Source: Oceanococcus atlanticus
GTDB lineage: Bacteria; Pseudomonadota; Gammaproteobacteria; Nevskiales; Oceanococcaceae
Reading direction: 5' to 3'
Length of the DNA stretch: 64,000 nucleotides
Assembly (NCBI RefSeq): GCF_002088235.1
Contig: NZ_AQQV01000003.1
Coordinates: 372,001-436,000 of the forward strand
Shown here one piece after another: positions 1 through 7,446 of the stretch (position 1 is its first letter; every line of letters starts with the position of its first letter). The notes beneath the pieces are model-generated. The model had not been told where the DNA came from and made no database searches. It was given only the letters and a program-made list of their open reading frames with translations. A program made the position numbers and the translations under genes.

Positions 1-65
1 CTGATTTCGCTGCGCTGACTATCGCAATGGGAGAGCTTCAACGCCTGAGCCTGTAGAATTCGGGC

Positions 66-965
66 ATGCAAAAGACTCTCGAACAATTCGTTGGCAACAC
101 ACCGCTGGTTCGCCTTCAGCGGTTGATGCCCGACGCATCCCGCGCGGCTGGCAATACGCTGCTGGCCAAGCTGGAAGGCAATAACCCAGCCGGCTCGGTA
201 AAGGACCGACCGGCCCTGTCGATGATCCAGCGCGCCGAACAGCGTGGCGACATACGCCCCGGAGATCGGCTAATCGAAGCCACCAGTGGCAACACAGGGA
301 TTGCTTTGGCCATGGTCGCGGCCATGAAGGGCTATCGCATGACTCTGATCATGCCGGAGCACCTGTCCGCCGAGCGCCGCGCCAGCATGAAGGCCTTCGG
401 TGCCGAGCTCATCCTGGTCAGCAAACAGGACGGCATGGAAGGTGCGCGAGATCTGGCTCTGGCAATGCAGGCGCGCGGGGAAGGGCGGGTGCTCGATCAG
501 TTCGCCAATGCCGACAATCCGCTGGCCCATTACGAGGGCACCGGGCCGGAAATCTGGCGCGAAACCGAAGGCCGGATCACCCACTTCGTGTCGTCTATGG
601 GCACCACGGGCACGATCATGGGGTGCTCACGCTTTCTCAAAGAACAGAACCCGGATATCCAGATCATCGGCGTTCAGCCTGAAGGTGAATCCTCGATTCC
701 GGGCATACGGCGCTGGCCTCAAGCCTATCTGCCGAAGATTTACGACGCCCAGCGTGTCGATCGGGTCATGGAAGTGACCCAGGACGATGCCGAACAGTGC
801 ATGCGCGCGTTGGCCGAACAGGAAGGTATTTTTGCCGGCGTGTCCTCGGGGGGCGCCATGCATTGCGCCCTGCAGATTGCTGCCGAGGAACGTGATGCGG
901 TGATTGTCAGCATCGTCTGCGACCGCGGTGACCGCTACATTTCCACCGGCGTTTTCCCCGCCTGA
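66..965 (+). CDS. cysM: Cysteine synthase B (O-acetylserine sulfhydrylase B)
   Basis: PLP enzyme of fold type II that makes cysteine from O-acetylserine and sulfide or thiosulfate in the cytosol. At 299 aa it has the family's usual length. The PLP lysine is Lys46 in NNPAGSVKDR. The substrate loop EATSGNTGIALAM and the phosphate-binding SSMGTTGTI follow, and the C-terminal half has GVSSGGA and ICDRGDRYLSTGVF-like blocks. These match CysM rather than CysK, for example in the NNPAGSVKDR context. It begins 65 nt into the window and rlmD follows after 13 nt, an arrangement also known from Pseudomonas. Identification is firm; use of thiosulfate is inferred from the family. Confidence 0.96.
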   Translation: MQKTLEQFVGNTPLVRLQRLMPDASRAAGNTLLAKLEGNNPAGSVKDRPALSMIQRAEQRGDIRPGDRLIEATSGNTGIALAMVAAMKGYRMTLIMPEHLSAERRASMKAFGAELILVSKQDGMEGARDLALAMQARGEGRVLDQFANADNPLAHYEGTGPEIWRETEGRITHFVSSMGTTGTIMGCSRFLKEQNPDIQIIGVQPEGESSIPGIRRWPQAYLPKIYDAQRVDRVMEVTQDDAEQCMRALAEQEGIFAGVSSGGAMHCALQIAAEERDAVIVSIVCDRGDRYISTGVFPA

Positions 966-978
966 GCCGTTCCAGACT

Positions 979-2295
979 ATGAGCCGAAAAAAGGTCAACC
1001 GCGAACCGCGGCAGGGTGAAGTGCTGGACCTGACCCACGATGGGCGCGGGGTTCTGCGCCACGAGGGAAAGACGGTTTTTGTCCCCGACGTGCTGCCGGG
1101 AGAGGCGATCACCTACCGCGCCATGCGCCGCAAGCGCAGCTTTGATGAAGGCGAGCTGCTGGAGCTGCACAGCCGCCATGCCGACCGGGTTGAACCGCAG
1201 TGCGCACATTTCGGCGTTTGCGGCGGCTGCGTGTTGCAGCATCTGGCCCCGCAGAGCCAGTTGGCGTTCAAGCAGAAGCATCTGGCCGATGTGTTCAGCC
1301 GCATCGGCCAGGTCAGCCCCAAACGCTGGCTGGAGCCACTGACCGGGCCGCACTGGGGTTATCGCCGCCGGGCGCGTCTGGCGGTCAAGTATGTGCATAA
1401 GAAAGAACGCGTTCTGGTCGGCTTTCGCGAACGTGGCAAGCCCTATGTGGCAGACATACAGCGCTGCGAAGTGCTCGACCCGCGGGTTGGCCATCGCCTG
1501 GAGGAACTGGCCACGCTGATCGCCGGCATGGATGCGCGCGAGAGCATTCCGCAGATCGAAGTGGCCATGGGCGATCAGCATGTCTGCCTGGTCTTTCGTC
1601 ATCTCGAGGCGCTCAGCAACGATGATGTCGAGCGTCTGCGCCATTACGGACGCGACACCGGCCTGTGGATTTACCTGCAGCCCGGCGGCCTGGACAGCGT
1701 GCATGCGCTGGAAGACGATGCCCCGGTCTTGCGCTATGCGCTGCCGCAGTACGAGGTCGATCTGGAGTTCACCCCGATCGATTTCGTCCAGGTCAACGCC
1801 GAACTCAATCAACGCATGATTCCGCATGCCCTGGCGCTGCTGGATCTGCAGCCGGAGGACCGCGTGCTGGAGCTGTTTGCCGGACTCGGCAACTTCACCC
1901 TGCCGATGGCAAGAGCGGGTGCTCGGGTGATTGCGGTGGAGGGCGACGACGGCCTGGTTGAACGCGGTCGGGCCAACGCAAACCGCCAAGGCCTGGATGC
2001 CGAGTATCACGTGGCCGACCTGTTCCAGCCGCAGCAGGGCGCACCGTGGTTGCAGTCCGGCTTCAACAAGGTGCTGCTCGATCCGCCCCGTGCCGGTGCT
2101 GAGCAGATCCTGCCCGAACTGCTGGCCAAAAAGCCGCAACGCATCGTCTACGTATCCTGCCATCCGGCCAGCCTGGCGCGTGATGCCGGCATCATTGTCA
2201 ATGCCGGATACCGCTGCAGCGAGGCCGGTGTGATGGACATGTTCCCGCACACCGGTCATGTCGAGTCGATTGCCCTGTTTGAACGGCGTAGCTGA
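979..2295 (+). CDS. rlmD: 23S rRNA (uracil(1939)-C5)-methyltransferase RlmD
   Basis: SAM-dependent RNA methyltransferase (438 aa) that methylates U1939 of 23S rRNA. The N-terminal ~60 residues form the TRAM RNA-binding domain. The 4Fe-4S cysteines appear as C-HFGVCGGC plus a later RCEVL. The Rossmann methyltransferase core shows LELFAGLGNFTLP (SAM loop), LLDPPRAG, and the catalytic cysteine in YVSCHPASLARD. The family usually has VSCNPATLARD, so His replaces Asn here. The frame is open from 904, but the ATG at 979 is preferred because it lies after the cysM stop and gives the normal TRAM N-terminus. It touches the next gene (TGATG). Confidence 0.95.
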   Translation: MSRKKVNREPRQGEVLDLTHDGRGVLRHEGKTVFVPDVLPGEAITYRAMRRKRSFDEGELLELHSRHADRVEPQCAHFGVCGGCVLQHLAPQSQLAFKQKHLADVFSRIGQVSPKRWLEPLTGPHWGYRRRARLAVKYVHKKERVLVGFRERGKPYVADIQRCEVLDPRVGHRLEELATLIAGMDARESIPQIEVAMGDQHVCLVFRHLEALSNDDVERLRHYGRDTGLWIYLQPGGLDSVHALEDDAPVLRYALPQYEVDLEFTPIDFVQVNAELNQRMIPHALALLDLQPEDRVLELFAGLGNFTLPMARAGARVIAVEGDDGLVERGRANANRQGLDAEYHVADLFQPQQGAPWLQSGFNKVLLDPPRAGAEQILPELLAKKPQRIVYVSCHPASLARDAGIIVNAGYRCSEAGVMDMFPHTGHVESIALFERRS

Positions 2296-2774
2296 TGCGA
2301 CTGGATATCGATCTGAGCGCGCAGCGCCTGAGCCTGCATGATCACGATGGTCAGTTGCTCGCCGCTTATCCGATATCCAGTGCACTCAACGGTCCCGGTG
2401 AGACCCACGGCAGCGGTTGCACGCCGCGCGGGCGGCATCGGGTGCGCGCATGTATCGGCCGCGAGGCGCCTGCCGGGGCGGTGTTTGTCGGGCGGCGCTG
2501 GACCGGTGAAATATTCAGCACCGAGCTGGCAGAGCAGCACCCCGAGCGCGACTGGATCCTCAGCCGCATACTGTGGCTGGGTGGTCTTGAACCCGGCATC
2601 AACCGTTACGCGCAGGTCGACACCCAGTCACGCTTCATCTACATCCACGGCACCGCCGACGAAGCGCTGCTCGGCCAGCCGGTGTCGCACGGCTGTATTC
2701 GTATGGCCAACGATGACGTGATAGCCCTGTTTAACCGGGTTGAGGCGGGCTGCGCGGTGGATATTCATGAATAA
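2295..2774 (+). CDS. YkuD-family L,D-transpeptidase without export signal
   Basis: 159 aa YkuD (L,D-transpeptidase) catalytic domain. The signature is complete: YIHGT (first His), then G-QPVSHGCIRMANDD with the catalytic Cys. These enzymes normally act on peptidoglycan in the periplasm, making 3-3 crosslinks or attaching lipoproteins. This protein starts directly with domain sequence (MRLDIDLSAQRLSL) and shows no signal peptide, membrane segment or LysM domain. Its start overlaps the rlmD stop and its end overlaps nagZ, whose product is a cytosolic muropeptide-recycling enzyme. A cytosolic role on recycled muropeptides is possible but is inference. Confidence 0.88.
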   Translation: MRLDIDLSAQRLSLHDHDGQLLAAYPISSALNGPGETHGSGCTPRGRHRVRACIGREAPAGAVFVGRRWTGEIFSTELAEQHPERDWILSRILWLGGLEPGINRYAQVDTQSRFIYIHGTADEALLGQPVSHGCIRMANDDVIALFNRVEAGCAVDIHE

Positions 2775-3813
2775 ACGCATGCTCGGCCCGATCATGATGG
2801 ACCTGGAGGGGCCGGTGCTGCAGCCGCACGAGGCGCAGCAGCTCCAGCATCCGGCCGTCGGCGGCGTGATCCTGTTTACCCGCAACTACCAAAATCCGGC
2901 CCAGCTCGCCGCGTTGACTGCGAGCATCCGTGAGCAACGGGCCGAGTTGCTGATTGCCGCCGATACCGAAGGTGGTCGTGTACAGCGTTTTCGGGATGGT
3001 TTCGTGCAGTTGCCCGCCGCGGCCGATCTTGGCCAGCTGTATGCACGCGATCCACATGTCGCGGTGGATTGCTCATTGGCCTTTGGCTGGATCCTGGCAG
3101 CGGAATTGCGCGCGGTCGACGTCGACCTGGCTTTCGCACCGGTGCTGGACATCTGCGGCGGAGTCTCTCAGGTGATCGGCAATCGCGCGTTCGCCACCGA
3201 CCCGAACGCAGTGATCGCCCTGACACAGGCCTTCAGCGACGGTTTTGAACGCGCCGGCATGGCCTGTACCGGTAAACATTTTCCCGGGCATGGCTATGTG
3301 ACGCCGGATTCACACGTCGAGCTACCGGTGGATATGCGCAGCTACGCCGAACTCGATGCTTGCGATCTTCAGCCCTACCGCGCGGCGATACAGGCTGGCT
3401 TGCCATCGGTCATGGTCGCGCATGTGCTGTACAGCGCCATCGACGCCCATCCGGCCAGCATCAGCGCCTGGTGGATTGGTGAGGTGCTGCGCCGTCGCCT
3501 GTGCTTTACCGGCGCCGTGTTCAGTGATGACCTGAGCATGGGCGGACTGGCCGACTACGGGGATGCGGTGGCGCGCACGTGCTTGGCGCTCAACGCCGGC
3601 TGCGACATGATTCCGCTGTGCAATCGCCCGCAGGACGTGGCGCAGGTCTTAAGCGAGGCCGGTTTGAGCCCTGATCCTGAGAGTCAGGCACGGCTTGACG
3701 CCTTGCGCCGACCGCGTTCGTATCGGGGGCTGGATGCGCTGCGAGCAAGCCCTGATTACTCACATTATTTCAATGTCCTGCAGGACAATATGAATGTAAA
3801 GGTTGAATTTTGA
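2767..3813 (+). CDS. nagZ: Beta-N-acetylhexosaminidase NagZ
   Basis: Cytosolic glycoside hydrolase family 3 enzyme (348 aa) that removes GlcNAc from GlcNAc-1,6-anhydroMurNAc peptides during cell-wall recycling. In many gammaproteobacteria its products signal AmpC induction. Visible motifs are AADTEGGRVQRF, the family signature KHFPGHGYVTPDSH with the catalytic His on a mobile loop, and VFSDDLSMGGL with the nucleophile Asp. I chose the ATG at 2767, inside the end of the L,D-transpeptidase gene (8-nt overlap), because it gives the usual N-terminus MNKRMLGPIMMDLEG. An upstream in-frame start at 2740 is less likely. Confidence 0.95.
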   Translation: MNKRMLGPIMMDLEGPVLQPHEAQQLQHPAVGGVILFTRNYQNPAQLAALTASIREQRAELLIAADTEGGRVQRFRDGFVQLPAAADLGQLYARDPHVAVDCSLAFGWILAAELRAVDVDLAFAPVLDICGGVSQVIGNRAFATDPNAVIALTQAFSDGFERAGMACTGKHFPGHGYVTPDSHVELPVDMRSYAELDACDLQPYRAAIQAGLPSVMVAHVLYSAIDAHPASISAWWIGEVLRRRLCFTGAVFSDDLSMGGLADYGDAVARTCLALNAGCDMIPLCNRPQDVAQVLSEAGLSPDPESQARLDALRRPRSYRGLDALRASPDYSHYFNVLQDNMNVKVEF

Positions 3814-4898
3814 TTCAGGACATCATCGAGTTTTACCAGACCAGCCACTGGATTTACCGTGTCTTCACCGTGGTCTTCATCGTCGTCACCATCAATCTGC
3901 TGGTGCGGCTGGTGCTGGTGCGTCTGCACAAGAAAGTGCGCGACAGCGAAACCATCTGGGACGACGCGTTATACGATGCGATCAACCCGCCGTTGCGCTT
4001 CTTGATCTGGATTATCGGCATCGGGATTGCAGCCGATTTGGTCGAACCCCTGAGCGACGACACCATTTTTGCCTACATTGATCCGGCGCGCCGGGTTGCT
4101 GTAATTGGCACATTTGCCTGGTTTCTGGTGCGCCTGATCAAGAAGGTTGAATCGGCGGTGCTGATTCGCGCCCAGATGCGTGGTGAAACCATCGACCGCA
4201 CAACGGTCGAGGCCATGGCCAAACTGATCCGCCTTAGCGTCATCATCACTGGCGTGCTGGTGGTGCTGCAAACGCTGGGCTTCTCGATTTCCGGCGTACT
4301 GGCCTTCGGCGGCATCGGCGGTATCGCAGTGGGTTTTGCTGCCAAGGACATGCTTGCCAATCTGTTCGGCGGCCTGACCGTGTACATGGACCGACCCTTT
4401 TCCGTTGGCGACTGGATCCGCTCACCGACCGTGGATATCGAAGGCACGGTCGAAAACATCGGCTGGCGAAGCACGCGTATCCGGCGTTTCGACAAACGAC
4501 CGATTTATGTGCCGAATTCCTTGTTCACCAGTATCGTGGTGGAAAACCCATCGCGTATGACCAACCGGCGCATCAACGAAACCATCGGCATCCGCTATGC
4601 CGACGCCACCCGCATGAACAAGATCGTTGAGGATGTGCGTGCCTACCTGAAGGGCCATGATGCGATCGATCAGAATCAGACCATCATCGCCAACTTCAAC
4701 GCCTATGGCGCCAGCTCGCTGGATTTCTTCATCTACTGCCTGACCAAGACCACGAACTGGGTGGAATATCATGAGGTCAAGCACGCCGTTCTGATGGATG
4801 TGCACGACATCGTTACCCGTCATGGTGCTGAGTTTGCGTTCCCCACACGAACCCTGCACATGATTCCGGAAAACCCCGAGGCTGCGAGCAATGAATGA
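3810..4898 (+). CDS. Small-conductance mechanosensitive channel (MscS family)
   Basis: Inner-membrane tension-gated channel of 362 aa. About four membrane segments precede the pore helix, at roughly residues 12-32, 60-82, 95-112 and 130-155. The pore-lining helix reads GVLAFGGIGGIAVGFAAKDML, with the Ala/Gly pattern typical of MscS TM3, and is followed by the beta domain (PFSVGDWIRSP, GTVENIGWRSTRIR, VPNSLF). The start is TTG at 3810, overlapping the nagZ stop (TTGA); no ATG fits better. It overlaps the next gene by 8 nt. It is longer at the N-terminus than E. coli MscS, as in YbdG/YnaI-like relatives. Confidence 0.9.
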   Translation: MIQDIIEFYQTSHWIYRVFTVVFIVVTINLLVRLVLVRLHKKVRDSETIWDDALYDAINPPLRFLIWIIGIGIAADLVEPLSDDTIFAYIDPARRVAVIGTFAWFLVRLIKKVESAVLIRAQMRGETIDRTTVEAMAKLIRLSVIITGVLVVLQTLGFSISGVLAFGGIGGIAVGFAAKDMLANLFGGLTVYMDRPFSVGDWIRSPTVDIEGTVENIGWRSTRIRRFDKRPIYVPNSLFTSIVVENPSRMTNRRINETIGIRYADATRMNKIVEDVRAYLKGHDAIDQNQTIIANFNAYGASSLDFFIYCLTKTTNWVEYHEVKHAVLMDVHDIVTRHGAEFAFPTRTLHMIPENPEAASNE

Positions 4899-5445
4899 TT
4901 TCCTCCACCAGGCGGAAAACACCCTGGAGCATGCCGACATTCTGGTCGATGAAGGGGAGGTCAAAGCCTGTTGCGACGCCATGGCGCAGGCTATTCATGA
5001 CGATTTGTATGATCGCGACCCGGTGATTCTATGCGTCATGCTCGGCGGCATGTATGTGACCTCGGAAATCACCAAACGGCTACGTTTCCCGTTCGAGCTG
5101 GATTACCTGCAGGCCAGTCGCTACCGCGGCGAAACCAGCGGCGGTGAGCTGGTGTGGAAGGTCAGCCCCAGCGTCAGCCTGGAAGACCGGCATGTGCTGG
5201 TGGTGGATGACATCCTCGATGAGGGTCACACCCTGACGCACATTCTGGCCTGTCTGGAGCAACAGCGGCCGGCCTCAGTGTCGACTGCCGTGCTGGTCGA
5301 AAAACAGCATGATCGGCGTGACCCCAAGCAGCGCGCAACCTATGTCGGGGTTAAGCTGCCTGACCGTTATCTGATCGGCTGCGGCATGGACTATCGCAAC
5401 TACTATCGTCAGCTGCCGTATATCGCAGCCCTGAGGGCGATGTAA
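4891..5445 (+). CDS. hpt: Hypoxanthine/guanine phosphoribosyltransferase-like protein
   Basis: 184 aa type I phosphoribosyltransferase. The PRPP-binding motif VLVVDDILDEGHTL is complete, and the early loop MLGGMYVTSEI and the C-terminal LVEKQHDRR...PDRYLIGCGMDY fit the HPRT group. It would convert hypoxanthine (and/or guanine) plus PRPP to the nucleotide in the cytosol. The gene overlaps mscS and directly abuts mtnP, whose reaction releases hypoxanthine, so the two probably form a purine and methylthioribose salvage pair. In Pseudomonas a similar gene also sits between nagZ and mtnP. Exact base preference cannot be read from sequence. Confidence 0.88.
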   Translation: MNDFLHQAENTLEHADILVDEGEVKACCDAMAQAIHDDLYDRDPVILCVMLGGMYVTSEITKRLRFPFELDYLQASRYRGETSGGELVWKVSPSVSLEDRHVLVVDDILDEGHTLTHILACLEQQRPASVSTAVLVEKQHDRRDPKQRATYVGVKLPDRYLIGCGMDYRNYYRQLPYIAALRAM

Positions 5446-6176
5446 TGCTGGGACTCATTGGTGGTACTGGACTCAACCGTCTACAAGGCCTGGTCATCGA
5501 CGAGCAGCGCAAGCTGTCGACCCAGTACGGCAGCCCCTCAGGCGCGGTTCACCTGGGCCAGCGGGACGGGCAGAAGATCGCGTTTCTGCCGCGTCACGGA
5601 CATGGCCACAGAATTCCGCCACATGCCATCAACTACCGCGCCAACCTGTTTGCATTGAAGCTGGTTGGGGTCACCCACATCATCGGCGTGGCTGCTGTGG
5701 GCGGTATCGGCGCGCACATGGCACCGGGCGAGCTGGTCCTGCCGGATGACATCATCGACTACACCTGGGGCCGGCAGCACACCTACAGCCTGGGTGCCCA
5801 GGACCCGCTACGCCACATTGAATTTGCTCCGCCGTACGATGCGGGCCTGCGTGAGGCCCTGCAACACAGCGCCAAGCGCCAGAACATCAAGATGATGCCC
5901 AGCGCAGTTCACGGCGTAACCCAGGGGCCGCGCCTGGAAACGGCGGCGGAAGTGCGCCGTATGGGCCGGGACGGCTGTGACATCGTCGGCATGACCGGCA
6001 TGCCCGAGGCCGCGCTGGCGCGTGAGCTGGATATCCCTTACGCCTGTCTGGCCGTGGTGGTGAACTGGGCCGCCGGTGTTGGTGCAGGCGACAGCATCCA
6101 TGCAGAAATCGAAAAATTCGTCGACATCGGCATGGACAAAGCCCTGCGTGTGATCCAGGACTTGCAGCTCAGCTGA
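5445..6176 (+). CDS. mtnP: S-methyl-5'-thioinosine phosphorylase
   Basis: 243 aa purine nucleoside phosphorylase of the MTAP/MTIP family. N-terminal phosphate loop LGLIGGTGL, then FLPRHGHGHRIPPHAINYRAN, VGGIGAHMAPGELVLPDDIIDYTWGR, and C-terminal GPRLETAAEVR...GCDIVGMTGMPEAALA. Resemblance is strongest to P. aeruginosa MTIP, which prefers methylthioinosine and splits it to hypoxanthine and methylthioribose-1-phosphate. Its ATG overlaps the hpt stop by one base (TAATG), so the genes are co-translated. It is the last gene of the leading + strand run and converges on csiV across 16 nt. Confidence 0.9.
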   Translation: MLGLIGGTGLNRLQGLVIDEQRKLSTQYGSPSGAVHLGQRDGQKIAFLPRHGHGHRIPPHAINYRANLFALKLVGVTHIIGVAAVGGIGAHMAPGELVLPDDIIDYTWGRQHTYSLGAQDPLRHIEFAPPYDAGLREALQHSAKRQNIKMMPSAVHGVTQGPRLETAAEVRRMGRDGCDIVGMTGMPEAALARELDIPYACLAVVVNWAAGVGAGDSIHAEIEKFVDIGMDKALRVIQDLQLS

Positions 6177-6192
6177 CAGTCACGCTCAGGCG

Positions 6193-6945
6193 TTACTGCG
6201 CGGCGTTTTGTGCACCGATGGCTGTGAGGCGGGCCAGCACGCCGATGCGCGGGTGGTCGAAGTAGGCCAGCTTGCCATCGCGCAGGCGACGTTCTGCCTT
6301 GAGGCGGTACTGACCGACCTGATCGCGGTAATACTCGCGCTGCCCATCTGGCGTCATGTTGACGGCAAAAGCCTCTGGCGCAACGCGCAGGTAACTCAGA
6401 TCCATCGACAGCATGGGATGAATCTGATGCTCAAACTGGATCCAGCCAAACAGGGTTTCGGTTTCAACCGGCGGTGCCAAATCCGGCTGGCTACGCCAGT
6501 AATCCATGCTGCTCATGGCTGCCGGGCGACTGTCGCGCGCGATCAGACGCAGACGCTCACCGTCATGAATACGCAAGGGCGGCGTTGTGCTTTTCTGCGC
6601 GATGCGCAGGCTATGCTCGGCCAGGACCCGATAGCGGCTGGTTGCATTGAGGCGTCGCGCAGCCGACTGCAAGCTGGAGTTCTGCACCGACTGGACGATC
6701 ACACCGCGTGATTGCGCGGATTGCACGATCTGGATCGGGACATCGCTGAGCGGCACGCCGGGATCACTGTCGATCGCCAGCATTTCGGGCCAGTCCAGCG
6801 CGCGGTAGGTGCCCGTTTCAGCGGGATCAAAAGCCGCTTGCATATCGCGTTCGAAGACCAGGATATCCAACTGCCATTCGGCAGCTTGGGCGTGGCTGGC
6901 GCTCAGGACCAGAGCAAGGAAAAGCAGGCGAAGGAAATGCGTCAT
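6193..6945 (-). CDS. csiV: CsiV-family periplasmic protein
   Basis: 250 aa exported protein with a signal peptide (THFLRLLFLALVLSASHAQA, cut before AEWQ). The mature start AEWQLDILVFER and the C-terminal FDHPRIGVLARLTAI are typical of the CsiV family, named for a small periplasmic partner that binds peptidoglycan and was studied in Vibrio. In Pseudomonas the gene lies between mtnP and mfd; here mtnP is still beside it but mfd is 8 kb away. ATG 6945 is preferred; a GTG two codons upstream (6951) is possible. It lies 66 nt downstream of pilE on the same strand. Confidence 0.8.
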   Translation of the reverse strand: MTHFLRLLFLALVLSASHAQAAEWQLDILVFERDMQAAFDPAETGTYRALDWPEMLAIDSDPGVPLSDVPIQIVQSAQSRGVIVQSVQNSSLQSAARRLNATSRYRVLAEHSLRIAQKSTTPPLRIHDGERLRLIARDSRPAAMSSMDYWRSQPDLAPPVETETLFGWIQFEHQIHPMLSMDLSYLRVAPEAFAVNMTPDGQREYYRDQVGQYRLKAERRLRDGKLAYFDHPRIGVLARLTAIGAQNAAQ

Positions 6946-7011
6946 GCGCACATTATTGAGGGATCAGCGCGAGGAGTACAGCGCGCTGTTGCCAGTCGCG
7001 AGGTGCACCCT

Positions 7012-7446
7012 CTACCAGTGACGCTCCTGATTGGTGATTGAGCCGTTGTTGTCAGCATCCCAACGCCGCTGCCCGGTATTGGTAAGTTCTAGAATGCCAT
7101 CTGTGGCTTGGCGTCCACGGGGTGTAGCGCGCAGCACAAAGCTCTGGCTGGTCGCGTCTGTGAGGGCCAAGCTGTAATACAACTGCGCATCCCTAATCTG
7201 TGCGATATCCAGCGGTAGATCCGGTGGATCACCGTCTGGCGTGTAGCTGCCATGGTCGGTGTAGACCCGCTGCATGTGGTGGGCTAGTACCAGCAAGGCC
7301 GATTGCCCGGTGTGGCGACGCGTTTTGGCCAGCTGCGATTGATAGGAAGGGATTGCGAGCGCGCTGAGTATGGCCGCCAAGACCGCCGCGACGAGCACGC
7401 CAAGCAAGCTGAAACCGATCTGTTGATGGGGCAATCGCGTGCGCAT
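7012..7446 (-). CDS. pilE: PilE-like minor type IV pilin
   Basis: 144 aa minor pilin and last gene of the fimT-pilV-pilW-pilX-pilE operon. The prepilin peptidase site is QIG^FSLLGVLVAAVL, followed by one hydrophobic helix, then ALAIPSYQSQLAKTRR, the PilE-type region after the helix. Two oddities. Position 5 of the mature protein, normally Glu, is Gly. The C-terminus holds DADNNGSITNQE (about residues 130-141), a full 12-residue EF-hand-like loop (D-x-D-x-N-G-x-I-x-x-x-E). The ATG at 7446 touches the pilX stop. PilE is expected to prime or decorate the pilus tip with the other minor pilins. Confidence 0.85.
   Translation of the reverse strand: MRTRLPHQQIGFSLLGVLVAAVLAAILSALAIPSYQSQLAKTRRHTGQSALLVLAHHMQRVYTDHGSYTPDGDPPDLPLDIAQIRDAQLYYSLALTDATSQSFVLRATPRGRQATDGILELTNTGQRRWDADNNGSITNQERHW

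Noticed and set aside
1-65. First 65 bases before cysM
   Set aside because: Too short to assign; no complete gene, tRNA end or clear promoter seen.
907-2385. 492-codon open frame on the - strand opposite rlmD
   Set aside because: Runs antisense through a gene with full catalytic motifs; no recognisable domains; typical antisense open frame of GC-rich codon usage.
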